From an uncultured Bifidobacterium sp. (GTDB lineage Bacteria > Actinomycetota > Actinomycetes > Actinomycetales > Bifidobacteriaceae): a stretch of 13,883 nt of DNA. Numbering within the stretch: the first letter of the stretch is position 1; each line of letters opens with the position of its first letter. The position numbers were made by a program, and so were the translations under genes. Location: positions 1 to 13,883 of the forward strand of contig CALEGL010000333.1 in the NCBI GenBank assembly GCA_937876495.1, read 5' to 3'. This document shows, piece after piece, positions 1-7,633 of the stretch. The notes below the pieces were generated by a model, which was not told the origin of the DNA, made no database searches, and saw only the letters and a list, made by a program, of their open reading frames with translations.

Positions 1-1
1 G

Positions 2-892
2 CTCGGCCTCAAATGCCGCATCTACATGGGCCAGATCGACGCCCGTCGCCAGGCTCTCAACGTGGCGCGCATGCGTCTGCTCGGTGCCGAGGTCGTCGAG
101 GTCACGCTGGGAACCCGGATCCTCAAGGACGCCATCAACGAGGCGCTGCGCGACTGGGTGACCAACGTCGAGGACACGCACTACCTGCTGGGCACGGTGG
201 CCGGCCCGCATCCCTTCCCCACCATGGTGCGCGACTTCCAGAAGGTCATCGGCGAGGAGGCCAAGAGACAGCTGAAGGACGATTTCGGCATCGATCATCC
301 GGACGCCATCTGCGCCTGCGTGGGCGGCGGCTCCAACGCCATCGGCGTCATGAACGCGTTCCTCGATGACGACCGCGTGCAGCTGTATGGCTTCGAGGCG
401 GGCGGACACGGACCCGAGTCCGGCGAGCACGCCATCCGCTTCGCCCCCGGCACCGGCCAGCTCGGCGTCTTCCAGGGCGCGAAGTCCTATCTTCTTGAGA
501 ACGACGAGGGGCAGACGCTGGACACCTACTCGATCTCCGCGGGTCTCGACTACGCCTCCGTCGGCCCCGAACACGCCTGGCTCAAGGAGCTCGGGCGCGT
601 CCACTACTCGTGGGCGACGGACGACGAGGCCATGAGCGCGTTCAAGGACCTGTGCGAGACGGAGGGGATCATCCCCGCCATCGAAAGCGCCCATGCCGTC
701 GCCGGCGCCTACAAGGCCGCCGCCGACCTCAAGGCCAGAGGAATCGACAGCCCCGTGATGATCATCAACATCTCCGGACGCGGGGACAAGGACGTGGCCA
801 CGGCCGGACGCTGGTTCGGCTATCTCACCGACGAGCAGAGCAAGGCGCTGGAGGCCAACGGGGCCCACGGCACCTCCGTGGACGGGGAGTGA
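2..892 (+). CDS. trpB: Tryptophan synthase beta chain, 5'-truncated by the window edge
   Basis: PLP enzyme that condenses indole with L-serine to give tryptophan, working with TrpA in the alpha2-beta2 complex. The reading frame is open from base 2, so only the C-terminal ~296 residues are present and the start lies outside the window. The PLP-lysine region (AHKxN) is also outside. Seen here: the [16 protein letters not shown] stretch, the glycine-rich PLP-phosphate loop GGGSNA at 323-340, the [16 protein letters not shown] segment, and the C-terminal ISGRGDKD whose serine codon (773-775) sits near the PLP ring nitrogen in the family. The product ends in a short polar tail. trpA follows after 5 bases, with its Shine-Dalgarno site inside the end of trpB, so the two are translated as one unit. 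In bifidobacteria trpB can be fused behind a TrpC domain; this cannot be judged here because the N-terminus is missing. Confidence 0.96.
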   Translation, partial: LGLKCRIYMGQIDARRQALNVARMRLLGAEVVEVTLGTRILKDAINEALRDWVTNVEDTHYLLGTVAGPHPFPTMVRDFQKVIGEEAKRQLKDDFGIDHPDAICACVGGGSNAIGVMNAFLDDDRVQLYGFEAGGHGPESGEHAIRFAPGTGQLGVFQGAKSYLLENDEGQTLDTYSISAGLDYASVGPEHAWLKELGRVHYSWATDDEAMSAFKDLCETEGIIPAIESAHAVAGAYKAAADLKARGIDSPVMIINISGRGDKDVATAGRWFGYLTDEQSKALEANGAHGTSVDGE

Positions 893-897
893 ACGAC

Positions 898-1803
898 ATG
901 ACGAACGACATGACTGCCGGCATCGCATCGGACGAGACGGCCACCACCCCCTCGGGGCAGCCTCTGGGGATCAGTCATCGGCCCAGTGCGACGGCCACGC
1001 GTCTCGACGAGCTGAAGGCCACGGAGAACAGGCCCGCCTTCATCGGGTATCTGCCCTACGGGTTCCCCGATTCGACGACGACGCTGGAGGCGTTCCGCAC
1101 CATCGTGGACAACGGAGTCGACGTCGTCGAGATCGGCCTGCCATACTCCGATCCCGTGATGGACGGGCCGGTCATCCAGAAGGCCTCGCAGATCGCCATC
1201 GACGCCGGGGAGCGGATCGCCCGCGTGTTCGAGGCCGTCCACGTGGTGGCCGACGCCGGCGCCATCCCGCTGGTGATGAGCTACTGGAATCTCATCCTTC
1301 ACTATGGGGTGACGCGGTTCGCCCGCGAGTTTGCCGAGGCCGGAGGCGCCGGTCTCATCACGCCCGACCTCATCCCCGACGAGGCAGGGGAATGGATCGA
1401 GGCCTCGGACCGCTACGGTCTGGACCGGATCTTCCTCGTGTCCCCGGACTCGACCGATGAGCGGCTCCACGTGGCCGCCGTCAACGCCCGCGGCTTCGTG
1501 TACGCGGCCTCCCGCATGGGCGTCACAGGGGAGAGGGCGACCATGTCCGCCTCCCCGGAGGGTCTCGTCGCCCGCACCCGCGCGGCGGGAGCGTCTCGCG
1601 TCTGCGTCGGCATCGGCGTGTCCACCGCCGACCAGGCGCGGCACGTCGGCTCCTATGCGGACGGCGTCATCGTGGGATCGGCACTGGTCCATACGCTGCT
1701 TGACGGGGACGGGTCCGTCAAGCCCGCCGCCCAAGGACTCGCGGATCTGGCGGCGCGTACCCGAGAGCTTGCCGAGGGGGTCCGTTCGGCGCGGAAGGGC
1801 TGA
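898..1803 (+). CDS. trpA: Tryptophan synthase alpha chain
   Basis: TIM-barrel lyase that cleaves indole-3-glycerol phosphate to indole and glyceraldehyde 3-phosphate, channelling indole to TrpB. The product is 301 aa, about 30 longer than the E. coli protein because of a polar N-terminal extension (residues 1-45). The catalytic pair is visible: E78 in VVEIGLPYSDP and D89 in VMDGP, 11 residues apart like E49 and D60 of E. coli. Other family features are FIGYLPYGFPD in place of the usual FVTxGDP segment, YAASRMGVTGER near the middle, and the phosphate-binding VCVGIGVSTADQ and GVIVGSAL loops near the end. Start choice: GGGGAG at 884-889 lies 8 bases before ATG 898. A second in-frame ATG at 910 would leave a 20-base gap and is less likely. 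It sits directly behind trpB. Confidence 0.96.
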   Translation: MTNDMTAGIASDETATTPSGQPLGISHRPSATATRLDELKATENRPAFIGYLPYGFPDSTTTLEAFRTIVDNGVDVVEIGLPYSDPVMDGPVIQKASQIAIDAGERIARVFEAVHVVADAGAIPLVMSYWNLILHYGVTRFAREFAEAGGAGLITPDLIPDEAGEWIEASDRYGLDRIFLVSPDSTDERLHVAAVNARGFVYAASRMGVTGERATMSASPEGLVARTRAAGASRVCVGIGVSTADQARHVGSYADGVIVGSALVHTLLDGDGSVKPAAQGLADLAARTRELAEGVRSARKG

Positions 1804-1913
1804 CGCCCGCGGACTGTGACGGGCGGACAACCGTCCGGGCGCGATGACCGGACCGGCGCGTCGGGACCGGAGCGGCGTCGCCGCTCAGGGGAACGAGACG
1901 AGGGAGAGCAGAA

Positions 1914-2954
1914 ATGACGCTGGCGTACATACCGTCCCCGACGGTGTCCGAATTCACCATCGGCCCCGTCACCATCCATATGTATGCGCTGTGCATGCTC
2001 ACCGGCATCATCGCCGCTGTGGCCATCCTCACCGTAAGGTGGAGGCGCATGGGCGGCACCTTCGACCAGGTCCTGGACACCACCCTGTGCGCGGTGCCGG
2101 CCGGAATCGTCGGCGCCAGACTCTACCACGTCGTCACCACCCCCGAACGCTTCTTCGGGCCGAACGGAGACTGGGTGGAGATCTTCCGCATCTGGCATGG
2201 CGGTCTGGGCATCTGGGGGTCCATCCTCTTCGGCGCCCTCGGCGCCTGGGCGTGGTGCCGGCACCGGCACTATCCGATGGCCCTGCTCGCCGACGCCGTG
2301 GCTCCGGGCCTTCTCGTCGCCCAGGCCATAGGACGGCTCGGAAACTGGTTCAACCAGGAGCTCTACGGCGTCCCGACCACGCTGCCTTGGGGACTGAAGC
2401 TCAACTCCTCGGGCGGCGCCATAGGCTCGAGCGAGGAGTGCTACGACGGGTCGACATGCCCCACGGGCACGCTGTTCCAGCCCACGTTCCTCTATGAGAT
2501 GATCTGGAACCTCATCGGCGCCGCGCTGCTCGTCGTCATCGGGCGCAAGGCTGCGAACAGGCTGCGGGCCGGATCGGTGTTCGCCCTGTACGTCATGTGG
2601 TACACGGCCGGGCGCACCTGGATCGAGATGCTGCGCATCGACTTCGCGCATGAGTTCCTCGGCGTGCGGATCAACGTGTGGGTGTCGATGGTCGTCTTCG
2701 TCCTCGGGGTCGTGGCCTTCATCGTCATCCAGAGGGTGGGATCGCCCACGTCCGTGCTGTCCGGGCGGCTGCGCGCCGTCACCGAGGCCGAGGCGGCCGC
2801 CGAGCGTGAGGGTGCAGCCGGGACGGGGCACGATGATGCATCGGAGCATGGCACAGGGGCTCCGGCCGGGAGGATGGACGGACGGGGTCAAGAGAACTCA
2901 GTGGGGACGGGGCACGGGAAGGCCGAGGAGTCCGATGTGGAATCGGAATCCTAG
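1914..2954 (+). CDS. lgt: Prolipoprotein diacylglyceryl transferase
   Basis: Multi-pass membrane enzyme that transfers a diacylglyceryl group from phosphatidylglycerol to the lipobox cysteine of prelipoproteins, the first step of lipoprotein maturation. The Lgt signature GRLGNWFNQELYG is at residues 140-152 and includes the essential arginine (R141). The HGGLGIWG element is at 95-102. About seven hydrophobic segments are visible, among them 15-40, 56-75, 195-212, 218-240 and 255-273. Residues 274-346 form a polar tail rich in A, E, G, D and S with no hydrophobic stretch, longer than in the E. coli enzyme. The start ATG is backed by AGGGAG at 1901-1906. There are 110 bases between trpA and this gene, which may hold its own control signals, although no clear promoter is visible. 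Its substrate, phosphatidylglycerol, depends on the PgsA pathway encoded about 2 kb downstream. Confidence 0.95.
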   Translation: MTLAYIPSPTVSEFTIGPVTIHMYALCMLTGIIAAVAILTVRWRRMGGTFDQVLDTTLCAVPAGIVGARLYHVVTTPERFFGPNGDWVEIFRIWHGGLGIWGSILFGALGAWAWCRHRHYPMALLADAVAPGLLVAQAIGRLGNWFNQELYGVPTTLPWGLKLNSSGGAIGSSEECYDGSTCPTGTLFQPTFLYEMIWNLIGAALLVVIGRKAANRLRAGSVFALYVMWYTAGRTWIEMLRIDFAHEFLGVRINVWVSMVVFVLGVVAFIVIQRVGSPTSVLSGRLRAVTEAEAAAEREGAAGTGHDDASEHGTGAPAGRMDGRGQENSVGTGHGKAEESDVESES

Positions 2955-2962
2955 ATCGCCCC

Positions 2963-2977
2963 GGCTTCTTCGGAGCC
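2963..2977 (+). terminator. Possible terminator hairpin after lgt
   Basis: GGCTTC-TTC-GGAGCC can form a 6-bp stem (one G-U pair) starting 8 bases after the lgt stop codon. No U-tract follows, which is common for actinobacterial hairpins but leaves the call weak. It lies just before the proposed promoter of rpe, so the layout of hairpin then new promoter is coherent. Confidence 0.35.
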
Positions 2978-3007
2978 CCTCCGTCCCCATCCCGTCCGTC
3001 GTTCTTC

Positions 3008-3013
3008 TAGAAT
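3008..3013 (+). promoter_or_regulatory. -10 element (TAGAAT) of a leaderless promoter for rpe
   Basis: TAGAAT fits the actinobacterial TANNNT -10 consensus. It ends exactly 7 bases before ATG 3021, so a transcript starting at normal distance would begin at, or within a base of, the start codon. No Shine-Dalgarno sequence precedes either candidate rpe start, which supports a leaderless mRNA. No good -35 hexamer is visible. The same hexamer with the same 7-base spacing occurs before garA at 7621. Confidence 0.65.
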
Positions 3014-3020
3014 GGGCATC

Positions 3021-3686
3021 ATGACCATACGAATCGCACCCAGCATCCTCTCCGCCGACTTCTGCAACCTCGAGCGCGACCTTGACGCCATCGCCACTGC
3101 CGATCTCGTCCACGTCGATGTCATGGACCATCATTTCGTGCCGAACCTCACGCTTGGCGAGCCCGTCGTCGGCAGGATCTGCCAGGTGACGTCGCTGCCC
3201 GTCGACGTGCATCTCATGATCGAGGACCCGGATCGCTGGGCGCCCGAATACGCCCGTCTGGGGGCCGCCTCCGTCAGCTTCCATATGGGAGCCACGCATG
3301 CGCCAGTCAGGCTCGCCCGCCAGCTGCACGACATGGGCTGCAAGGCCTGCTTCGCCGTGCGTCCCGCCGAGCCTGTGGAGCCGATCTTCGACATCCTCGA
3401 CGAATTCGATATGGTCCTCGTCATGACGGTGGAGCCGGGCTTCGGCGGGCAGAAGTTCCTTTCCAATCAGATGGGCAAGGTGCGTCGTCTGCGCGACGAG
3501 ATCACCCGGCGGGGTCTGACGACCAGCATCCAGGTGGATGGCGGCGTGGGTCCCTCCACCGCCGCGACCGTGGCGGGGGCCGGCGCCGACGTGCTCGTGG
3601 CCGGATCGGCCGTGTACGGTGCACAGGACAGGGCGAAGGCCATCGCGGACATCCGGTCCGCGGCGCAGAAGGCCTTCAGGGCATAG
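3021..3686 (+). CDS. rpe: Ribulose-phosphate 3-epimerase
   Basis: TIM-barrel metalloenzyme that interconverts D-ribulose 5-phosphate and D-xylulose 5-phosphate in the pentose phosphate pathway. In bifidobacteria it feeds the phosphoketolase (bifid) shunt. The product is 221 aa, the usual family length. Metal and catalytic residues are in place: H31 and D33 in [13 protein letters not shown]64 in [10 protein letters not shown], and D173 in VDGGV. The phosphate/substrate loop [12 protein letters not shown] is at 135-146. The start was set at ATG 3021 rather than the in-frame ATG 3012. The 3021 start gives the typical [14 protein letters not shown] beginning, and 3012 would overlap the proposed -10 element, which points to a leaderless start at 3021. 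hisE follows after 37 bases with its own ribosome site, so the his genes may ride on this transcript. Confidence 0.95.
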   Translation: MTIRIAPSILSADFCNLERDLDAIATADLVHVDVMDHHFVPNLTLGEPVVGRICQVTSLPVDVHLMIEDPDRWAPEYARLGAASVSFHMGATHAPVRLARQLHDMGCKACFAVRPAEPVEPIFDILDEFDMVLVMTVEPGFGGQKFLSNQMGKVRRLRDEITRRGLTTSIQVDGGVGPSTAATVAGAGADVLVAGSAVYGAQDRAKAIADIRSAAQKAFRA

Positions 3687-3723
3687 CCCGCGGTCGCGGG
3701 ACGGAAGGAACGGAAGAGTCCAT

Positions 3724-3987
3724 ATGAAGACGTTCGAATCGCTGTTCGCGGAACTCACCGACAAGGCCGAGCGGCAGGAGCCGGGGTCCTCCACTGTGGC
3801 GGAGCTCGCCCGCGGCACGCATGCCATCGGCAAGAAGATCGCCGAGGAGGCGGGGGAGACCTGGATCGCCGCCGAGTACGAGGGGTCGGACAGGACCGCC
3901 GAGGAGATGAGCCAGCTCATCTACCATCTGCAGGTGATGATGATCGCCAAGGGAATAACCCTGGAGGACATCTACAGGAATCTGTGA
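3724..3987 (+). CDS. hisE: Phosphoribosyl-ATP pyrophosphohydrolase
   Basis: Hydrolyses phosphoribosyl-ATP to phosphoribosyl-AMP and pyrophosphate, the second step of histidine synthesis. The product is 87 aa, an all-helical MazG-like protein. The acidic Mg-binding cluster KKIAEEAGE (residues 37-45) and [14 protein letters not shown] (60-73) are characteristic of stand-alone actinobacterial HisE. It is not fused to HisI. ATG 3724 follows GGAAGAG at 3712-3718 with 5 bases spacing. hisG begins 32 bases after the stop, and a hisE-hisG pair is also typical of Mycobacterium and Streptomyces. The first two pathway steps are therefore encoded together here, apart from any main his operon, none of which is visible. 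Confidence 0.94.
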   Translation: MKTFESLFAELTDKAERQEPGSSTVAELARGTHAIGKKIAEEAGETWIAAEYEGSDRTAEEMSQLIYHLQVMMIAKGITLEDIYRNL

Positions 3988-4019
3988 GCGGCTTCGGGCC
4001 GCCCCGTGAAGGGACATTC

Positions 4020-4871
4020 ATGTTAAGAATCGCAGTGCCCAACAAGGGCATGCTGTCCGAACCGGCGTGGTCCATGCTCGACGAGGCCGGCTATCGTCTG
4101 CGCAACAATCCTCGCCAGCTGGTCGTCGAGGACCAGGACAACGGCATCGAGCTGTTCTATCTGCGGCCGCTCGACATCGCGGTGTACGTCGGCCGCGGGA
4201 CCATTGACGTCGGCATCACCGGCCGCGATCTGCTGCTCAACTCCGGAACGGATGCCGTGGAGGACCTGCCCCTGGGCTTCGGAGCGTCCACCTTCCGCTT
4301 CGCCGCCCCCAAGGACTCCGACATCACCGAGCTCAGGGACGTCGATGGCAGGCGCGTGGCCAGCTCCTACGACAAGCTGGTCCATGACTATCTGACGGCA
4401 CACGGCATCTCCGCCGACATCATCCATCTCGACGGGGCCGTGGAATCCTCGGTGCAGCTGGGGGTGGCGGATCTCATCGCCGACGTCGTGTCCACGGGGA
4501 CGACGCTGCGCAACGCGGGGCTTCGCGTCTTCGCCGACCCGATTCTGCACTCCGAGGCCATCCTCATCCGTTCGCCGCGTCTCGCCGAGGACGACGACCG
4601 TCTCGTCATCCTCAAGCGCCGTCTTGAGGGAGTGCTCACCGCGCAGCGCTACGTTCTCATGGACTATGACATCCCCGTCTCCAAGGTCTCGCGGGCCGTG
4701 GAGGTGACTCCCGGATTCGAAAGCCCGACCATCTCGCCGCTTCACGACAAGCAGTGGTCGGCGGTGCGGGTCATGGTTCCCAAGGACAAGGTCAATCAGC
4801 TGATGGATCGCCTCTACGACGTCGGCGCGCGGGGGATCATCGTCACCGCGCTGCAGGCCTCGAGAATCTGA
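4020..4871 (+). CDS. hisG: ATP phosphoribosyltransferase, long (regulated) form
   Basis: Catalyses ATP + PRPP to phosphoribosyl-ATP, the committed step of histidine synthesis. The 283-aa length indicates the long HisG class, which has a C-terminal ACT-like domain for histidine feedback inhibition and needs no HisZ. The HisG signature is seen at residues 142-163, running from [12 protein letters not shown] to the PRPP-binding STGTTL. The N-terminus reads [12 protein letters not shown] as in M. tuberculosis HisG. The C-terminal part (about 205-283), including [28 protein letters not shown], fits the regulatory domain. The start is ATG 4020 with AAGGGA at 4009-4014. The longer open frame from 3984 overlaps hisE and lacks a ribosome site. 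Feedback inhibition is inferred from the domain layout. Confidence 0.95.
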   Translation: MLRIAVPNKGMLSEPAWSMLDEAGYRLRNNPRQLVVEDQDNGIELFYLRPLDIAVYVGRGTIDVGITGRDLLLNSGTDAVEDLPLGFGASTFRFAAPKDSDITELRDVDGRRVASSYDKLVHDYLTAHGISADIIHLDGAVESSVQLGVADLIADVVSTGTTLRNAGLRVFADPILHSEAILIRSPRLAEDDDRLVILKRRLEGVLTAQRYVLMDYDIPVSKVSRAVEVTPGFESPTISPLHDKQWSAVRVMVPKDKVNQLMDRLYDVGARGIIVTALQASRI

Positions 4872-4881
4872 TCGGGTATCG

Positions 4882-5493
4882 ATGTCCGAAGGATCCGAAG
4901 ACAAGGGGCGTGGCCGGGAGTATGGTCCGGGGGCGCGGGACGTGTATCTGACGGTCCCGAACCTCATCAGCGTTTTGCGCATCATCTCCATACCCTTCAT
5001 CGCCGCCCTGATCGCCCGTCATGACATGGCGCCGGCGCTTGTCGTCCTGGGTCTGTCCGCCGTGTCGGACGGAGTCGACGGGATCATCGCGCGTCGTTTC
5101 GACCAGGTCAGCCGGATAGGGCAGATCCTCGACCCTCTCGCCGATCGGCTGCTCATCTTCTGCAGCATTCTCGCCTTGGGCGTCGCCGGGATCATCCCCT
5201 GGTGGATGCTTCTCGTCGTCGGGCTGCGCGATTGCCTTATGGCGGTGCAGATACTCGTGCTCGCCCAGCATGACTACGGCCCTCTTCCCGTGCATTTCGT
5301 GGGGAAGACCGGCACGGCGCTGCTGATGACGTCCATCGTCACCCTCATCGTCGCCGATCTGTGGCCGGACCCCTTCGGAACGGTGCTGCATGTCATATCC
5401 CTGTCGGTGTTCATCTGGGGAATCGCCCTGTACTGGCTGGCGGGTCTGCTGTACGCCTGGCAGGGATACGCCCTGCTCCACCGCAGGGCCTAG
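4882..5493 (+). CDS. pgsA: CDP-alcohol phosphatidyltransferase, phosphatidylglycerophosphate synthase type
   Basis: Integral membrane enzyme that moves a phosphatidyl group from CDP-diacylglycerol to an alcohol, most likely glycerol 3-phosphate in phosphatidylglycerol synthesis. The full family motif D-x2-DG-x2-AR-x8-G-x3-D-x3-D is present at residues 63-88 (D63, D66, G67, A70, R71, G80, D84, D88). About six hydrophobic segments follow a polar N-terminus of ~20 residues. At 203 aa it is of normal length. Context: it sits immediately upstream of the DUF881-sbp-DUF881 genes, as pgsA2 (Rv1822) does in M. tuberculosis. A cardiolipin synthase of the same fold, or another head-group acceptor, cannot be excluded because the motif is shared. 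No strong Shine-Dalgarno precedes ATG 4882, and it starts 10 bases after the hisG stop, so translation may be coupled to hisG. Confidence 0.9.
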   Translation: MSEGSEDKGRGREYGPGARDVYLTVPNLISVLRIISIPFIAALIARHDMAPALVVLGLSAVSDGVDGIIARRFDQVSRIGQILDPLADRLLIFCSILALGVAGIIPWWMLLVVGLRDCLMAVQILVLAQHDYGPLPVHFVGKTGTALLMTSIVTLIVADLWPDPFGTVLHVISLSVFIWGIALYWLAGLLYAWQGYALLHRRA

Positions 5494-5495
5494 AG

Positions 5496-6455
5496 ATGGA
5501 CACGAATCTGGACGACCCCATCAGTCTCCCGGTCGATCCCGACCGGAGGCTCCTGCATTCACGGGTCGTCTTCTCGCGGGATTCGCGGCGATTGGCTTCT
5601 CATCACGTGTCCGGCTCTGATGCCGCCGACAGCGCCCCCTTCGTTCCGAGACGCCGGGTCAACGACTACTCCCTGAGACTCATCGACGATCTGACGAACC
5701 GTCCCGTCGACCCGCTGTTCCTTGACGCCCGGCTTATGCCCCACCATCGCTCCGCGGTGCGGACATGGGCGACCCGTGCGGTGGTCTTCGTCATCTGCAT
5801 CGCCGTGGGATTCGTCGGAAGCGCCTTCGTCAGACTGCTCAACACCGACCCGCGCAAACAGATACGCATCAGTCTCGCCAACGAGCTCGAGCAGCAGACG
5901 ACGAGTCTTGACGCGCTGAACTCCGAAGTCTCCTCACTACGGGGGAAGGTCGACGCCCAGTCGAAGAAGCTCGGAACCTCCGAGGACGATTCCGTCCTGA
6001 CCCAGGACGAGATGATGAACGGTGCGGTCGCCGTCAAGGGCGAGGGCGTCGTCCTCACCATCGCCGATCCTCTGGCGGCATCCTCGGATTCCTCCTCGTC
6101 ATCGTCACAGCTGCGGGTCGTCACCGACGCCGACCTGCAGACGCTGGTATCCATCCTCTGGCAGGCGGGCGCCGAAGCCATCGCCATCAACGGATACAGA
6201 CTCGGCGTGCAGACATCGATCCGCACCGCGGGACAGACCATTCTCATCGGAGCCAGCGGGGTCGACAGTTCATATAGCATCAAGGCCATCGGAAACCCGA
6301 CGACTCTGGCCAAGGCTGTGGGATCGGACGAGCAGGCACAGCTGTACGCCACTTTCGCCGAGGCCGGAATCTATCCGCACGTCAGCAGGTCCTCGTCCAT
6401 TACACTGGAAGCCGCGGCATCCGGCGACGTCTCCTATGCCAGAAAGGAGGGATGA
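5496..6455 (+). CDS. DUF881 family membrane protein, first copy
   Basis: Function unknown. The 319-aa product has a polar N-terminal region (1-93) and one transmembrane helix (about 95-115, VVFVICIAVGFVGSAFV). A coiled-coil-like stretch rich in Q, E, L and S follows (about 120-160), then a DUF881 domain to the end, recognisable by the GVVLTIADP and LVSILWQAGAEAIAINGYRL segments. This layout predicts a type II protein with the DUF881 domain outside the membrane. A serine run (DSSSSSSQ, encoded near 6088-6111) sits in the loop after TIADP. ATG 5496 lies 2 bases after the pgsA stop, with AGGG at 5484-5487 as ribosome site. The stop overlaps the start region of sbp. In mycobacteria the equivalent is Rv1823. 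Firmicute relatives (YlxW/YlxX) lie beside division genes, which suggests an envelope or division role, not shown here. Confidence 0.88.
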   Translation: MDTNLDDPISLPVDPDRRLLHSRVVFSRDSRRLASHHVSGSDAADSAPFVPRRRVNDYSLRLIDDLTNRPVDPLFLDARLMPHHRSAVRTWATRAVVFVICIAVGFVGSAFVRLLNTDPRKQIRISLANELEQQTTSLDALNSEVSSLRGKVDAQSKKLGTSEDDSVLTQDEMMNGAVAVKGEGVVLTIADPLAASSDSSSSSSQLRVVTDADLQTLVSILWQAGAEAIAINGYRLGVQTSIRTAGQTILIGASGVDSSYSIKAIGNPTTLAKAVGSDEQAQLYATFAEAGIYPHVSRSSSITLEAAASGDVSYARKEG

Positions 6456-6787
6456 TGGCTGCTGTCCTCGGACTCATCATCGGTGTGGTGGTCGGCATAT
6501 TCGTGCGTCCGGACATCCCCGTCGTCATCCAGCCGTATCTCCCCGTCATGGTCGTCGCCGCTCTGGATGCCCTTCTCGGCGCGGCCCGCGCCTATTTCGA
6601 GCGAAGCTTCTCCGACCGGGTCTTCGTCATCTCCTTCATCTCCAACGTGGTCACGGCCACGCTTCTCGTCCTGCTCGGCAACCAGCTCGGCGTGGGGTCG
6701 CAGCTGCAGACGGCGGTCATCGTCGTTCTGGGAATCCGTATTTTCTCCAACGTCTCCGCCATCCGACGCTTCATCTTCCATGGGTGA
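6455..6787 (+). CDS. sbp: Small basic protein Sbp (DUF1290 family)
   Basis: A 110-aa integral membrane protein of unknown function with about three hydrophobic segments: residues 3-17, 29-42 together with the following helix, and 58-97. The FVRPDIPVVIQPYLPVMVVAALDALLGAARA stretch and the C-terminal VLGIRIFSNVSAIRRF are the conserved core of DUF1290. Two overlapping starts exist. ATG 6452 leaves only 1 base after the strong AAAGGAGG (6443-6450). ATG 6455 leaves 4 and is preferred, adding no more than one methionine of uncertainty. The start overlaps the stop of the upstream DUF881 gene, so the two are translationally coupled. The gene is sandwiched between two DUF881 genes, as Rv1824 is in M. 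tuberculosis. In Bacillus, sbp lies just upstream of ftsA-ftsZ. Confidence 0.9.
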   Translation: MAAVLGLIIGVVVGIFVRPDIPVVIQPYLPVMVVAALDALLGAARAYFERSFSDRVFVISFISNVVTATLLVLLGNQLGVGSQLQTAVIVVLGIRIFSNVSAIRRFIFHG

Positions 6788-6791
6788 GGCC

Positions 6792-7628
6792 ATGTCGAAC
6801 GACAGAGAGGACAAAGGGAACAGGCAACCCGCGCATCGCATGCCGCGCAGCCAGCGCGTCCGGGACAGCGAGAACGACCGGACGATCACGGGGTCCTTCC
6901 CCGTGGTGAGACGGCGTCCCGCCCGACATCCCGCCATCAACAGGGGAATCCCCGCCAGGCTGCTCACCACCGCGCTGATCATCGTCATGTGCGCCTTCCT
7001 CGGATTCGGCTATGCCATCCAGCTCAACAACAAGACGTCCACCTACGAAACGATGAGCGAGGAGGAGCTTACCCGTCTGATCACCGAGACCAGCACGCAG
7101 GTCCAGAACCTCGAGCAGCGCCGCAACCAGTTGCAGAGCCAGCTGACCTCCCTCAAGCAGGCCGTGGACAAGCAGAAGGAGGCCGAGAGGATAGCCAAGC
7201 AGAACGAGGAGACGAACGGTCTGCTGTCGGGCCGTCTTCCCGCCGTCGGCGAGGGCGTCGTCATAAGGATCGGTCAGGGGACGAAGCAGAGGATCGACGC
7301 GGCGACGATGTTCCAGCTCATCGAGGAGCTGCGCAACGCCGGCGCCGAGGTGATGGCGCTGAACTCCGTGCGCATCGTGACGTCGACGTACGTGTCAGAT
7401 ACCACGGACGGACTGGAATGCGACGGGGTATTCCTAGAGCCGCCGTATCGGATCCGGGCCATCGGCGAGCCGCAGAACCTCCAGAATGCCGTGGCCATCG
7501 CCGGGGGAGTGGGGTCGAAACTCAAGGTCAAGTTCGGATCGACCGTCAAGGTGACGTCATCCAAGAACGTCGTCATCAGCGAGACCAAGAAGACGAAGCA
7601 GTACACGTATGCAAGGACGGTAGAATAG
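6792..7628 (+). CDS. DUF881 family membrane protein, second copy
   Basis: Function unknown. The 278-aa product has a basic, proline/arginine-rich N-terminal region (1-55) and one membrane helix (57-78, LTTALIIVMCAFLGFGYAI). A marked coiled coil rich in E, Q, K and L runs from about 86 to 140. A DUF881 domain (about 145-278) includes AVGEGVVIRI, LIEELRNAGAEVMALNSVRI and PPYRIRAIGEP. It is paralogous to the first copy in layout but clearly diverged, matching Rv1825 in the mycobacterial block. ATG 6792 follows GGTGAGG (6783-6789) at a short 2-base spacing. An in-frame ATG at 6780 would overlap sbp and has no ribosome site. The two paralogues plus Sbp look like parts of one membrane assembly, which is an inference from linkage and matching topology. 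Confidence 0.88.
   Translation: MSNDREDKGNRQPAHRMPRSQRVRDSENDRTITGSFPVVRRRPARHPAINRGIPARLLTTALIIVMCAFLGFGYAIQLNNKTSTYETMSEEELTRLITETSTQVQNLEQRRNQLQSQLTSLKQAVDKQKEAERIAKQNEETNGLLSGRLPAVGEGVVIRIGQGTKQRIDAATMFQLIEELRNAGAEVMALNSVRIVTSTYVSDTTDGLECDGVFLEPPYRIRAIGEPQNLQNAVAIAGGVGSKLKVKFGSTVKVTSSKNVVISETKKTKQYTYARTVE
7621..7626 (+). promoter_or_regulatory. -10 element (TAGAAT) of a leaderless promoter for garA
   Basis: TAGAAT overlaps the last codons of the second DUF881 gene and ends 7 bases before the garA ATG, the same hexamer and spacing as before rpe. No Shine-Dalgarno sequence lies between them (AGCAGAC), so a leaderless garA transcript is likely in addition to any read-through from pgsA. No convincing -35 hexamer is visible. 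Confidence 0.65.
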
Positions 7629-7633
7629 CAGAC

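Noticed and set aside
1824..1837. CGGAC-AACC-GTCCG hairpin between trpA and lgt
   Set aside because: Only a 5-bp stem, no T-run after it, and not extendable; too weak to call a terminator.
1653..2891. 412-codon open frame on the - strand opposite trpA and lgt
   Set aside because: Its product is compositionally biased with no domain, and both genes beneath it carry full family signatures.
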